Shown here: positions 1 through 13,600 of the stretch, piece by piece
Numbering within the stretch: position 1 is the stretch's first letter
Layout of the letters: every line of letters starts with the position of its first letter
DNA from: Norana najaformis
Lineage: Eukaryota > Annelida > Clitellata > Crassiclitellata > Hormogastridae
DNA length: 64,000 nt
Direction: 5' to 3'
Assembly: GCA_964023275.1 (NCBI GenBank)
Contig: OZ029925.1
Span: forward strand, 10,369,184 to 10,433,183
The notes under the pieces: generated by a model
The model's input: only the letters and a program-made list of their open reading frames with translations
What the model was told of the DNA's origin: nothing
Database searches by the model: none
Translations under genes and position numbers: made by a program

Positions 1-170
1 CAGTCCTCTGTGTCAATCAGATAATGTTAGATATGACTGTCTATGGTTTATATGACAATTTTGGTGACATTCCACTGCTACACACTTTGGATGGTGGCTT
101 ACTTAAGATACCGGACATTTCAATTTATTGCAATATGATAAAAAAAACTAGCCTACAATTCCTCGCTCAC

Positions 171-216
171 TCGATGGACATATGGCATGCTAACAAATAC
201 ATTACTTACTTACTTA
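171..216 (+). repeat. Dispersed repeat end with (ACTT)n-type tail, copy 1
   Basis: The word GATGGACATATGGCATG followed by TTACTTACTTACTT recurs at 1192-1235, 31929-31980 and 37896-37945, always on the + strand. A constant end followed by a short simple-sequence tail is typical of SINE or LINE 3' ends. This copy and the one at 37896 lie at equivalent places in intron 12 of the two paralogs, so they predate the duplication. Confidence 0.6.
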
Positions 217-525
217 GCCTATTTCGAACGGAGCATCGGGTTGCTAGTTTGGCAAAATGTCTCTTCTGGAGAAAACTCCTAGTTGCTTCTCATTTCTCCA
301 TCTCCCTTTCACTGCCTTCCAAATGGACCACCAGACACTCCGTATAACTGTACTAAATGGGCCAGGGGCCACGGCCACACGTTTCTTAGCCTTTTATGTG
401 CAGAGATAAATTCATCTGCTACCCAAGATAAGGACTGTGGTTGAATAACTTGCAAGTCTGCAACTCAGTCACATGCAGCATTAATTTCTGGATTATGTTT
501 GACATGGCTGGTTTTGTTACTATAG

Positions 526-3500
526 TTGGTGACAAGAGGAGACATTGTTCATGCCGGACAACTCACCGTCTCACCCGTTGCTGATCGGAATTTGGAAAGT
601 GAGTAATGGTGTTTCTTGCTTTAATGTCTGCAGTTTCTTCTGCTTGTGGTATTTAGTTACAATGACTGAAATGGTATGATATCTACTTTCTTACGGAGGT
701 CAGGATAGACTTTGGTGCAATCCTCTTGTTTGGTCTTTATAGCTGAAGTACAAAAATGATGACAGTGATCCAACATCAATAAATTCAGTTGAATACATTC
801 CGGTTTGTGCCTCGACCTTTTATACACCGATTTGTGTTATGTGGAAAATTTACATCTGTGAGGATGACATGGATGGTAGAGTTAAATGGGAATAAAATCC
901 CAACTTTTGAGGTGTGGAGTGTGATGCGTCATACGAAATGACACGCTAGGATCTCGCTTCTGCAATGATCGAGCAACATGAAAGGGATTTCTGTTTGGAC
1001 TGTGACTGTCCCATCCGGGGCTGTTCGTGCTTTTAGGCCTGTGTATCCTGCATGTGTGTTTTCCTCTACCTTTGCGTTAATATGCCATTCTGTATGCCTG
1101 CTTTTGTGACTCTTCATCTTCCTTTATTTGTTTGCTGTGTTATGTACTTAATTTTTTGTGTGTATTTCACACCTACTATTCCTTGTTCAGCCGATGGACA
1201 TATGCTGTGTTAAGAAATGCATTACTTACTTACTATCTGTTTTGGCTGAAAGAGACTCGATAAAATATATTACAATTAACAGTCGGGCAGCTGTTACAAA
1301 GCACATGTTACTTGGCTCAACTGTAAATCTCTATTTGGGACATGGTAATCGTGGATTCGGTGATGCAGCAGCCAGCTTTGGTCTTTTGATTAGTACAACT
1401 GTACTGTCCACTTCAGAAGGGTCTTGATCGTTTGGTGATCAACTGTCTCAGCTACTGACAAATACCCATCCTGCACACACCCACCGTGAGGAATATTTGC
1501 GCTTTGCAATCAGCTGAATGAGGTCCAGTTGAAAACATAACAATGTCCTCCACAGGAGGCTTTTCCAGTTTAAGCATCATTTGGTTGGGGATGAACTTGT
1601 TGTTCTTGATGGACTCTAGCATAATTTAGGTTAGAGAGGACACATATGAGAGGTTCTTTCAAGGCACTATATCTGTTTCTAGTTACATACGTGTATAAAT
1701 TCATCTTATGATTCCAATACGTCAACCCACATTACTTTACAGTGGAGGTGGGTTATTTTCTAGAAGAATTATTTTGGCCACATCTTTTCTTTGACCTGGG
1801 CTGTTTATCCTATTCTCAGATGTAGGCTAAAACTATGTTTCAGTATTTGTAGGTGTGTATCTGGATATTAGTATAGACAGCCTCTCAAAGGCACTCATTA
1901 CTATCCTGCAAAATGTTGCAATTCTAGAGCAATGGTAAGTTCACCTGTATCAGTCATACTCTTTAAAATTTCTGTTGCTGTTATGTTGTGCAGGTAATGG
2001 AAAGAACTTATACAAATTCAACGTTACTTTCACTGTTACTCCGAGGATGAGCGGATCCACACAAGTTCTCCTTTTCACAGTTCTTGCAAGTGGTGAGACT
2101 GTGGCAGACAGCATGATGATTGCTGTTGAAAATTGTTTTCACAACCAGGCAAGTTTTTCTAAGACAATTTTACATTGTAGCAATTAGCGCAAACTTTGTG
2201 GCCTTCTTCAGGCATAACTAGGAATATAATGGTTCACAAAACTACTGTATACATTTTAGTTCGAACAATGACAAAACGATTGTAGCTTCACACGAAAGAA
2301 GTGATTCGCACATTTTGCAGCAGACTTTGTGCATGTGCAAGATGAAGACAGCGTACTGTTTAATCTGGGCAGTATGAGTTTGCCAGCAGCTAGTATATAA
2401 TGATTTATTTCTTTATTTGAATTCCAGATGTGTGCAGAGCGAAAATGTTTTCAATGGGTTTTACTGTTCTCTTCTTTAAAATTGGTAAAAATTTTCATTT
2501 ACTTAAACGATTTCTTCGAAAGTGCGACGGAGAACTGTTTTTTGAAATTCCAGGTAGCAATGGGTTTTACTGATCAACAAAAGCAACCTGGACATCAAAC
2601 AACTCTTCGACTGTCGGCCGATCCACGTTCTTTGTGTTCAATTTCTGTCGTTGATAAAAGTGTGAAGCTGATGGACAATGCGGATAATTCTCTCTCCGAA
2701 TCGAAGGTATCAGAGTATCTGTTAAACTCAGTACCACATTGTTTCTGTTGCCAAATTTTTGTGGTTATAAATTCGAAGTGACTCAAAAATGTTTGTCGTT
2801 GATTTCCAAAGAGGTTAAAGCACAAAAATATATAGAAATTGAAAAGAGAACATTTTAAAAACTAAAACCAAGCAACATGTAATCTGACTAATAAATTACA
2901 AGCATCTTTAAATGTCTAAGTGTTTATCAATAACGGTTTCAACTAATATTGTGGTGCTAGGATAAATTTTTTACGCTTGTCTATGTAGCAGGTGTTTTAC
3001 TGTGTAAGTTGCAATTGTTTTACTTATGGCACTTGGTCCTTTGAATATGGCCTTGGCAGGCAGAGTGAAGTTCAGCAACATGGAGCCTGGATGGGTGACC
3101 ACTGATGGATCACCAAGCCACTTTGGCCTACTCAGCTCTGAATCCTTTCATGGTTGTTGTATGAGGAGAAATTCAAATTTGAAGTTTCGAAAGGTGTCCT
3201 GTTGTTGGATGTCATTGTGTTTGTGCTTTGCTCTTTAATGGTATGTTCCTTCAAACTACAGGACTCTGTTTCTGATGAGTTTTCTTACACATTTTAAAGC
3301 AGTGAATGCATGTAGCAACAATGTAGGGTAAAGTTATGGTTTCACCATAATTTCTTTTTTATCTGTTATGCTGCAGCAATGACGTTAATACATGCAAGTA
3401 ACTGCTTGACTGAAAAGTATATCTGAAACTCAGTGAAGGAATAACTCAGAGGGAAGATACAGAGCGTCAAATTCTTTCCTGCAGCAGTTCTGTGGCTAAT

Positions 3501-4617
3501 GAACAAGTGTACTCTAAGATGATGTGAAAGAATCGTAATATTACATATGGGTGTAGGCTAATGCTTTTTACTTTCATTTTAGCATATTGAGGTAGTAACT
3601 GAACTCTCAAGACATTTTTTCAGGTTTTTGGAATGCTGAAACAATATGATATTCCACAAAATAATTACAACCAACACTATGGCAGATTTCGACATGAGGA
3701 AGATTGTGGCACGATTGCTGATGAATTAGGTCGGGTTAAATTTATTCAATCTATCAATAAAAATTGATGCTTTTTATTTCTTTTATAATACACTATGCGC
3801 TTTAGTTTAATTTTCCACCATTAAATTTTTAAACTTCAAGCCCCACGTAGGTGACGATGACAATCAACATAGCCGTAGACAATTAGGACAAATTCCTGTT
3901 CAATCAACAGCTGATGCAATTTTTCAGTAGTCTTTACCTCCACTTGGCTGTCTACTTGTCTGCTTTAATGCCACTCTATTTTAGTTGGCCTACTTTCATA
4001 TTTGTTCTCTTTTATAAAGATGTAAATAATTTAACAAAATAATTTAATAGTGTCTGTTTATTTCCAAACATAAAATAATAATGTAATGATTAAATTGAAA
4101 CTTTCAATTGTATCCGTTTGTTCTTGATTTACTGTCTTTTTTACTCTTAAGCTGATGCACTAGTCAGTACTAATCTCATTTGTTTTCTTTATTCTGACGT
4201 GCATTACTTGGCTGGCTTCCTATCGTCTAACAACATGAATTACCCTTAGACTGGTTCCCTAATTTTTAACATAACGTCATCTTAGGCATGTTTTCTTTGC
4301 AAACTATCCCTAACACTAGAAATTCTTGTAACTGTACCATTTTGTGCGTTCAGTAACTAAAGCATTTCAGACCTGCTTTATTGAATATTTTAGTAAGACC
4401 AACATTGATTCTTGGTTATTGCAATAAATTTTATTATTGTATGAATAATGAATTGTTTCTGCTGTGACTGAATAATTGATTTTCAGAGTTAAGCGATGGT
4501 CCAATGCCAATGTTTGATGCTCCATTAAGACCTCGACGACTCCAGCGCTCAAAGCGAATGATTATGTTTCCTGAAACGGTGCAATCTGAATATGTTGACT
4601 CAAAAAAAGCATTTGTG
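526..4617 (+). CDS. Gene 1 exons 13-17: end of MG4/MG5 and first half of MG6
   Basis: Exons: 526-598, 1994-2148, 2554-2706, 3624-3729, 4487-4617. Exon 13 ([12 protein letters not shown]) joins in phase 1 to exon 14 ([13 protein letters not shown]...GETVADS...ENCF), the usual A2M MG5 end and MG6 start. Exon 14 ends CAG followed by GCAAGT, a GC-AG donor; the next exon begins at GTA after CAG and restores ENCFHNQ-VAMGF. Exon 15 carries the MG6 core [13 protein letters not shown]. Exon 16 ([12 protein letters not shown]...[11 protein letters not shown]) ends at a degenerate donor, GTCGGG. Exon 17 holds a basic loop, [10 protein letters not shown], then DSKKAFV. The RSKR fits the furin-type R-X-K/R-R consensus; whether it is cleaved is unknown. 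Confidence 0.92.
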
Positions 4618-7600
4618 GTGAGGATCATTTAACATATATAATTTCTAGACCCCATCAATCTTTGTGAAGGCTTTTTAATAGTTCATTCATTCGTTCATTA
4701 AGAACATTTATATAGCGCCCATTAGAGTAGTATACCCAGAAGAGATTCCAACCCAGCTCCGAAAAAAAGAAATTTTTCTGACTATTGGTAAAAAGTGTAT
4801 CCAGCATCCTGCGTTAGAAGGAGACGCAGATGAAGAGGGAGGCCATTCCACGTAGGGGGCCCAACCACCGGGAAATCTCGGTGCTGCATTGTTGTAATGC
4901 GTGCAAAAGGAATAATAATTTCGCCTCGGGTCGCGGAACGAAGATTTCCGCTTCCAGCCAATCTGGAAACAGGGCAACAAAGCTCAAACAAGTAGGAAGG
5001 CGCATCACCCAGCTGACATCGCCAGACCCACACCGAAATCTTAAAATCCATGCGCTTTGAAAACTTCTTATTACTCTGTGATGTGTTAAAATGACCTGAA
5101 CTAAAGGAGGTTGTTCTCCAACATTTATAGGACGTTTTCGGAACGTCCTCTTCATAATGACAACGTCTTCGAAAGAAATTACTTTTGCTGCACAACAGGC
5201 ACAACTGTCATGGTCTTATGCAATCCAGTGGAACCGGTCAACCTCAATTCAGGCGGCAAATGCGATTGCCCGTGACTGTACAGGCAGCTTAGGACCTAAG
5301 CCATACAAGTAGCAGCTTCCAATACTGGCCCACTTCCAGCTTTTTGGAGGCCTCTTTTCTCTCCTCAGTTTCTATTTTTGTCTGTTTTCTTGGCAAACGA
5401 CTGACATTGCATAATAATGTAGGAAGGGATGGTACACTAGTAACTATGAAGTATTTGAATTCCTTCCTAAAATGAAGGGACGGGGCAGAAGTTAAGGGAA
5501 TGTAGCCAAGGAACGTTTATGGGTGTCTAGCATGTCCTTTATCCCACAGGGATTGACGCCTTTGTTCATAGTTGCATGTTAATAATACTGAAATGATGTG
5601 CAGTGGATTGTATTGCTTGGGCACTGGTGAATGTTACATTTCAATATAATATAACTTATACATGTACTTAATGCATTGCGTTAAGCATTATTCAATATTG
5701 CATTGGTTGCTGTTGTTATTGTGTATTAAGATATTAATGCTGTGCATATCTTTTTCACTGATACGGCAGACCTGAACTGCTGGATTACTGCATATGTCCT
5801 AGCAATAAACATTCTGAGTAAACGATTAGTTGTTTTGTTTTATGTTGCAGGACGCTGGAATGATTGTCCTATCAGACTTGACTGTTGTGACCAGACCATG
5901 TTCAAGACCGCTTCATAGATACTTTCAACGTTACAGTGACCGTGGATTTCGTGTGCTAGCTAGTCCAGGTTTATTCATTGTTGAAACTACTTTTAATATT
6001 GAACTTAAAGGACAAGAGCTAATTCTTAAGCTCGCTCCGAGAGGCAGTGGTGGGTATGAAGGTGTAGGAACTTCACTTTTCTTAGCCTTGACACATAACG
6101 ACTTGATTTAGCTACAGAGTTTCGATTAAAATGTATATGAGATCAAAGGCGCCGTTGCTCACACAAGTTTTGGCTCTGTGACGCCGAGGCAGGAGCATGT
6201 TCACACAACTTTTCTGGGCAACGGAGATATCTACCTATATAAAGTAGTTATTGACTTATTGTGCTATAGACGCTTTTCATTTCATCAATATCTAGTATAA
6301 TAAACTGTTCCAATGGCTGTAAAAACAGCAGAATCGTAATCTCGAGATTTCTTCAGCGCCTAGCGAAATATTCTTACAGATTATATGTTATTGTAGATAA
6401 CATAAATATTCTTATAGATTATATCGGCTATAATGTATGATTTTATCAAACTTAAGTCTGTATTTCGCTGAGGTTGGCTCACACAACTTTTAAACGCTTT
6501 CCGGGCCACTGACACCAGCAAATGTAAACACATCTGTCGGGAACAGTTAACTTCACGGTCCATAATTGCATTCAAAATGACTGATGACAAGCCAGTGAAG
6601 TGCTTATAAAGCATGGTGTGCCCACTGACTGGCTATGCACCTTTGAATCAAGTTTTACATCTGGCAAATCAGTCTCATTATTATTATTATTATAATAATA
6701 ATAATTATTATTATTATTATTATTACTACTACTACCATTACCACTACTACTGCCACTACTTCTACTACTACCACTACTACTACTACTACTACTATTTATT
6801 TACTTTTCCCGAAGTATATATGATCCCTCGGGTTTAAAAACTTATTGGAAAAGAGTTAAAACATCTGGAATGGCAGGTACTGGATACGTTAGCTATTATA
6901 ATAATTATTATTATTATTACATAGATTACATTGTAGGCCTACATGTTACAGTGAATATTAAACACTGTACAATGTACGCCAAGCATACACTTGTACACTG
7001 ATCTATGTTAGCACTGTGCTGTTCAAAATAGATTTATTTTGCGAGGAATGTAATCAATGCAATAAGGAAACTGTATATGAATCATCTGAGAGAATGTTTA
7101 AAACTGTCATTTTGAATAATAGCCCAGTTAAAGTACATAACTGTTTTCATTCTTCACTAAAGGAGTTGGACCGATGCCGATACCAATGGCTGCGGCTATA
7201 GACAGCGAACCTAAATTCAGGCTTGCATCCTCAAAGCCTGTGAATTCTAATGAAATTCCCGTCTTACACCGCACATTCTTTCCAGAGTCATGGCTTTGGC
7301 AGCTCACTTCAGTCGGGTAAATAGGAAATGTCGTTCATTGGTATTTAACAGAACTGTTTTAAAATATGTAAAAGATTTCTGACAGAGATAATGAAAGGCA
7401 TAAACGTACATACCTTTGAGCTATTTAAATCTGATTGCAGTATACTACAAATACGAAAATCAGGCCGATCGCAGTGTACTCGGAGCAAGGTTGTTTTTTT
7501 GCTGTTACTACCTTAACTTCTTTACTTTTTGCTCTGATTACTATTCTTGTATTGGTGAAGAAATGTCTGCAGTTATTTTTACATAATATGCGATCGCATT

Positions 7601-10600
7601 ATTCGTTATTTTAGCAATTATTGATATCTGTAGAAGTGAAAATTTTGATTTGCAATGTTTTAATTCGAGAGTCTGACTTTTTATATCACAGTGATTCTGG
7701 GACTGAAGACGTTAACCTGAATCTTCCTCACACAATTACCGAGTGGATCGGAAATGGATTCTGCACAAATTCTCAGTCTGGGCTTGGAATTGCATCACCA
7801 TTTTCCATCAATGCCTTCCAGCCGTTTTTTCTGTCTTTCACGCTTCCCTATTCAATGATTCGTGGCGAGAGAGTTGGCATACCTGTCTCTGTCTTCAATT
7901 ACATGAATCAGTGCTTAAAGGTATGCATTTGCAATACTACTACAACTTTTTAATGCTAGTACCATTCAAAACTACACATGACCACTGAAAGCAAAACAGA
8001 TGAAAAACTAAGAACTGATATTTAACAAATGCCATCGTGTCAAATAAAGGCAAGAAAAATCAAATAAATGGAATGGGAAACTTGTTAGCTAGGGAACTGC
8101 CTTCCTCAGAAATTTTTTAATTTTCGTTTAAATTCTAGATACCATATCCAAAATTTCGGTGCATTACAACACTGTATTTTACCTCTTAAAACGGAAAATC
8201 TCTGGATAACTGTAGTTTTTCTACTGGCATCATAGCTATGCACCTCCAAGTTCAGTTTAAGCTATGTGAAGAAACTTTTTTATGTCTTTGTTACAATACA
8301 TTTATGCACATGATACAAGACCTTGTTGGTAAATGTTGATGGAGTGTTCATTTTACCCATTCCTTAATTAACTTCCTGTGAACGATGAAATAATGCTTAC
8401 TAGGTAATCCGTTGCCTAGGGGCATCAGGTAACATATCTTTTAATCTTTACAAAAATTTACCTCTTCCGCTACGGCACATATTTCATAGTGTCAGTCTTT
8501 CAAGTTCACCCCTATAAGTGAAGTATTTTAAAGTATAAGTTCTACCTGTCTGTATTTAACGAGCATAGAAGGATAATAGCAAAATTAGAATGAAAATGTG
8601 ATGTATTTGCTGAAGGTTACGCTGTATGTGAAAAAGAGCACTGCATTTGAACTGAACAGCAACTCTCCTGTCACAGAACTCAGGGTCTGTGGACATCAGA
8701 CAGAAACCCACACATATTATATTGTCCCACGCGAACTTGGGAATATCAACTTCACAATAAAAGTAAGTTCACCTACTCTGTTTCTGTGATTTCATAGATT
8801 ATTGTTTATCATAATCGTTCTGTAATTTTGCCCTATTTTGTATAAAATGTAAATAATTTTACAAAATTTTTCATTTATCCCAGGAGTGAATTTATTAAAT
8901 GCATCTTTTTAACATTTACTAAGAAGTTCTTTCAGACCAGTCTCAGCAAAATAGAACAGGTTTCATGAATTGATCAAACGTGCTTGCACAGTCCCTTATG
9001 AAGGGTAGATGCAGATCTTGAGGAAGGCCAGATAGATGGGCCAGCCACTGAAAAGCACAACATCACATTGTCAAAGTACTAGATGAATTAATGTGATAGC
9101 TCAAATGGTTTGGCAATGAATGCAGCTTTTTCTGCATAGTTGACGATTGACAAGTCTTTGATGTATGCTTTACTAGTTATGTAATGTAGTGTGATCTAAT
9201 GCAACTTGACATATCATTACAACAGGAAATATGACTTGGAGATAAGAAGAACTTTGTTTTCATAGTATCTTGATGCATTTTGGATGTTTTCTTTCTTAGG
9301 CTTCTTCAGTTGCTGCCGATAACCTTGAGACAAATTCGATCGAGGAACGAGAAATTATGACAGCAGAAGACATAATGACACAGAAGTTGCTGGTTGAGGT
9401 ATGAATTTGTAAATAATACCAGATGAAATTGAAGCCATTCTTGCTGGTGCATCATTCTTAATCTGTTTCCTGATTTTAACTATTTTCCTATTAAGTGAGG
9501 CGTTGTAGCGTACATTTAATTTGTGTAGGGGAATGTTTATGTTATGTTTTAACTAATGCAATGCAATTCTTCTTATCTCCAAGTCATGTTTTCTGTTGTA
9601 ATGGTATGCCAAGATGCAATAGATCAGACTACATTACATCCAAAAATCTTTGCTTCTTGTTACCCTAGAAATTTCCTCATAACTGGACTGTAGAAGACTT
9701 TCATTAACCATAGCGTAGATGATTTAAATTTAAATTAAATTTAATAAATATATTATTTCTTCATTTTAAGAGGAAATTTTATCTTTCAGGCTGAAGGAAA
9801 AGAGGAAGAACAAACAAAAAGTGCATTCGTCTGTGCACCTGGTAAGAAGCATCAGAAATACACTACACAATTTTTTAAAAGAATTTATGAAAAATTAATG
9901 TAATTGCCATTTATTTATTATATATATGAATGATTTAGAAAGCCATTAATGGTTGGCAAATGTTGTAAAAAATTTAATTTCTTTAATTCCAGCCTTTTCG
10001 GTGGTCCTGAAATTTTAATTCAAATCATTATATATGTAGTTTAATATTGAGTTGGAAGCATTTTATGATTTCAGCTGAGGGATCATTCTCAATTGGTTTG
10101 CCTGATGAATTGGTAGAGGACTCTGTGAGGTCGTTTACCAGCGTCATTGGTAAGAGTCATATTTGTTATTATAAAACAAAACAGACTTGGATCATAATTC
10201 TGTTAATTGAAGTGAATATAACTTGATTAAAATCATTAGGCCTAGAAGACTGGAAAATGGTTGCACAGTTTGAAATCACTGGCATCCGATTGTTAATCCA
10301 ATAACTTTGTCCCAATTTGTGTTGAGAAAATATTACTTCTCAACTGCTGCTGTATTGATGTTAAAATAATTGCTACATATTGCTTCTTTTTGATTTCGTG
10401 GTTTACTTACACAAGAGGAAATGGTTGTGTAAACCGGAATTTTGTGCATTTGTGCAACTAGGTTTTTGATATAGTTTATTCAGAAAATTCCAGTAAACTG
10501 CAAACATCAGGCAGTCTGAAAGGTAAGGTAAACACCGATCAGGTGCTGTGAGAGGTACTGTTAACACTTATCAGGCACTCTGAAAGGTACTGTAAGCATG

Positions 10601-13600
10601 CCTATTTACATTGCACTAAGTTTTACTATTGCACTGAATCAACGTCTGATAATCTTAAGCACTGAAATGTTCAGATGCGGAATCCATACTTCTAGAACTA
10701 TATTGCAACTGGAATGCTGATACTAGTGGCATATAGTTTCTAAAGATTGTTTAATTACTTAGTGTATATGATTCATTATCGTATTATTCAGATTTCTTCA
10801 GCGTACAAACAGCCTTAGTATAAGAAACAGCTTTTTGGAAGGTGCTCAGTCAAATCAAAATTGGTGAGGCAGGTAAGGTCAGGCCAAAAGAAGATAGACG
10901 GCTACGGTGGTGGTGCTATATAAATTTTGCCAGTACAGCTTATATACTGAAACATTCTCTGTGCTTTGCCCAGGTGATGTCATGGGGCCAACTCTGACCG
11001 GTTTGGAGTCACTGCTTGCACTTCCAACTGGCTGTGGAGAACAGAATATGCTCAAATTTTCACCGAATATTTTCATCCTGCAGTATCTACAGAAAACAAA
11101 TAGCCTGACTGAAAACATAAGAGCCAAAGCTGTTGAATTTCTCCAAACAGGTCAGCCACTGAGGTTTTTGTCTTGCGTAATAGAGACATACACTTTGTTT
11201 TGTTGAGTGGCATTAAATGAACGTAATTCTTTGATTCAGCTTTCTAGTGGGCCTTAGTAATATGCATTCATACATTGCATGTCATTTTACGTAATGATTT
11301 TATTCTGTTCATCAATCAGTTCAGGCTTACAAGTACTTAGTCCATGCTGTGTAGGTCTTGATATAAGGCAATGCGGTATTTCAATAATGTTGATTTCGCA
11401 TGATGCAGGCTATCAGCGCGAGTTGACATATCGTCATAAAGATGGGTCCTACAGCGCATTTGGTGAATCGGATAAAGAGGGCAGCATCTGGTTGACAGCT
11501 TTTGTTGTTAAGTCGTTTGCTCAGGCTCAGCCTTTCATCTACATTGACCAGAAGGACCTCCAGAAAAGTATCAAATGGATCACATCGATACAGCTGGAAA
11601 ACGGATGCTTTCCTCAGGCAAGTTATCCGATTGGTCTTCTGTGCTTCACAGTTCAGTGTTCCAAGAATGCACGGATAGCTGTTTGTTGGTATGTATGTAA
11701 CTGAAAACTTCTACAGCATGTTTCAAAAACCTAGCTAAGGCATATGAGCCAGTGAGGGTTTTACAAGTACTGACTTGGCTTGGTTCTAGTCTAACAGGGT
11801 TGCTTTATTTTAAATAATCCATATAAGGTTTTTTGGAATTTTGAAAGGCACAGTATTCTTGTGTTTGTTAGCATTTAATTCCTAGTGCCATATTAGAAAG
11901 AATTACTCGTTATGGAGCCTCTTTGGAGCTAAGGAAATGGTATCTGATGTGGGAAGCATGATTTGGTAGTGCTGGTGCTGCAAAGGTTTTACTGTATAAG
12001 GGATGAAAGTGTTAACTTTTTTCTGGAACAGGTTGGTCGAGTTCTACATAAAGAGATGAAAGGTGGAATGGCTGGAAATGATGACAATTTTGCAGCTCTC
12101 ACGGCCTATGTTCTGATTGCGTTGATGGAAGCAGGATTGCCTCCTCAGGTAGTTTCAGTACTCTATACAATTTCTATTTTCTCTTTCATTTATCGCTGTA
12201 TTTCTTTATAAGTGTAATAGGCATTTTAAGTACATCACAAAAGCATGGCAAATACATATGACTGTTTAACATATCTAAACAAATGCGATTTTAGGCAATT
12301 TGCAAATATCTAATTGATAATTTAGTCCAGGAAAAAAAAGAAAAGTTACATACTACACAAGCTAGCCACGATGGGTGTAAACACACAAGTTGGCAATTTT
12401 GAATTACCGAATGTCCTCTTTTTCAGAATAAATTATTGGTTGGTGCCTTTAAGAACCTCTTAAAAGCACTCTTATGGTAGAAGGTTTTGGAAATATGCTC
12501 AGTTTGTAGTACAGTTGTGCTCCCAGAACTGAAAAATTAGGCAGATTCGTAAGATTTTGACGAAGGAAAGCCCATTCCCAATCAACATTTGATGCTGTAC
12601 TTGAGGTTATAGTTTTGGTTGCTATTATTTTGCCATTTCTTTAATTCTGCATATCAGATTCGACGCACGCATGGAGTCCTTTCTCACTTGGACCATCCTT
12701 CTGGAACAGTCTCCTAACAGACATTTGTTCCTTTAGGCTTAATACAAATTACATTTTGTATTAAAGACATTTATTCCTTAGTGACTAATAACCACCTACG
12801 GATCACCTAAGACAGTTTCTTAAGAAATGCTTAACAATGCTCAATTAATATTAGGTCTCCTATTGCATTTTGTGGATGTTATTGTTCTACTGTTCATCAA
12901 AATAAAAATCGGGTGTACTTACCTGGCACCTTCTCTTGGAAACAGGATCCTGTAATTTTGCGAGCAGTTCAGTGCTTGGAAATACAGCAAGTACCAGTAT
13001 GGGATGTGTACACTCAGTCTCTCATGGCATATGCATACACCATGTGGAATCGCAATGAAACCAAACGAGCCGAAATTATGAACGCCTTGGCAGCAAAAGT
13101 CATAGCAGCTGGTAAGATGGGGCTGAGCTTAATTGTGCTGTTTAGTTTACAAAGTGTGCTTCATTACGTTGATTTTTATATTAGTGCATGCGATGATATT
13201 TTGTGTTTGTCATGATAAATGCTGCGAATTGCAAGCATTCCATTCCGGGTACTTTGAGTGGCACTTGTTGTATGTTCCGATCATAATCAGAGCAGGCAGT
13301 GAATACACCCTGAATAACAATGACTGTAACCTTAACATTTAAGATATTTGTGATAAACTGTTAGATGGCGACTTTTAATGCCTAGAAGAGGCACCAGTGA
13401 GAAGTTTTTTGAAGCATTGCAATATAGGGTCGTGATCGCTATCGTAATATGAGCTGTACTATAACTTCAACATTTCTTTATGGTTACATGATCTTTTTGA
13501 AGAGCATTATAAGATCATATAACATAGTCTAACGTTATCAGATATTTACCTGCTGGCTGCTCTAGTCATCTAAGAGTTTCCCAGAAAGGCTTGAACGTAC

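Noticed and set aside
1883..1933. Conserved open stretch before GTAAGT in intron 13 (also at 38580-38632 in gene 2)
   Set aside because: Exon 13 ends in phase 1 and joins exon 14 directly to give an A2M-like sequence; the stretch has no good acceptor and resembles a dispersed CTCTCAAAGGCACT repeat.
5936..6111. Open frame continuing past exon 18 of gene 1 ([14 protein letters not shown] onward)
   Set aside because: The gene 2 counterpart has frame-breaking indels there, so it is intron beyond at most the 5968 alternative donor.
6613..6837. Tyr-rich ORF
   Set aside because: Translation of a TAC/TAT trinucleotide microsatellite.
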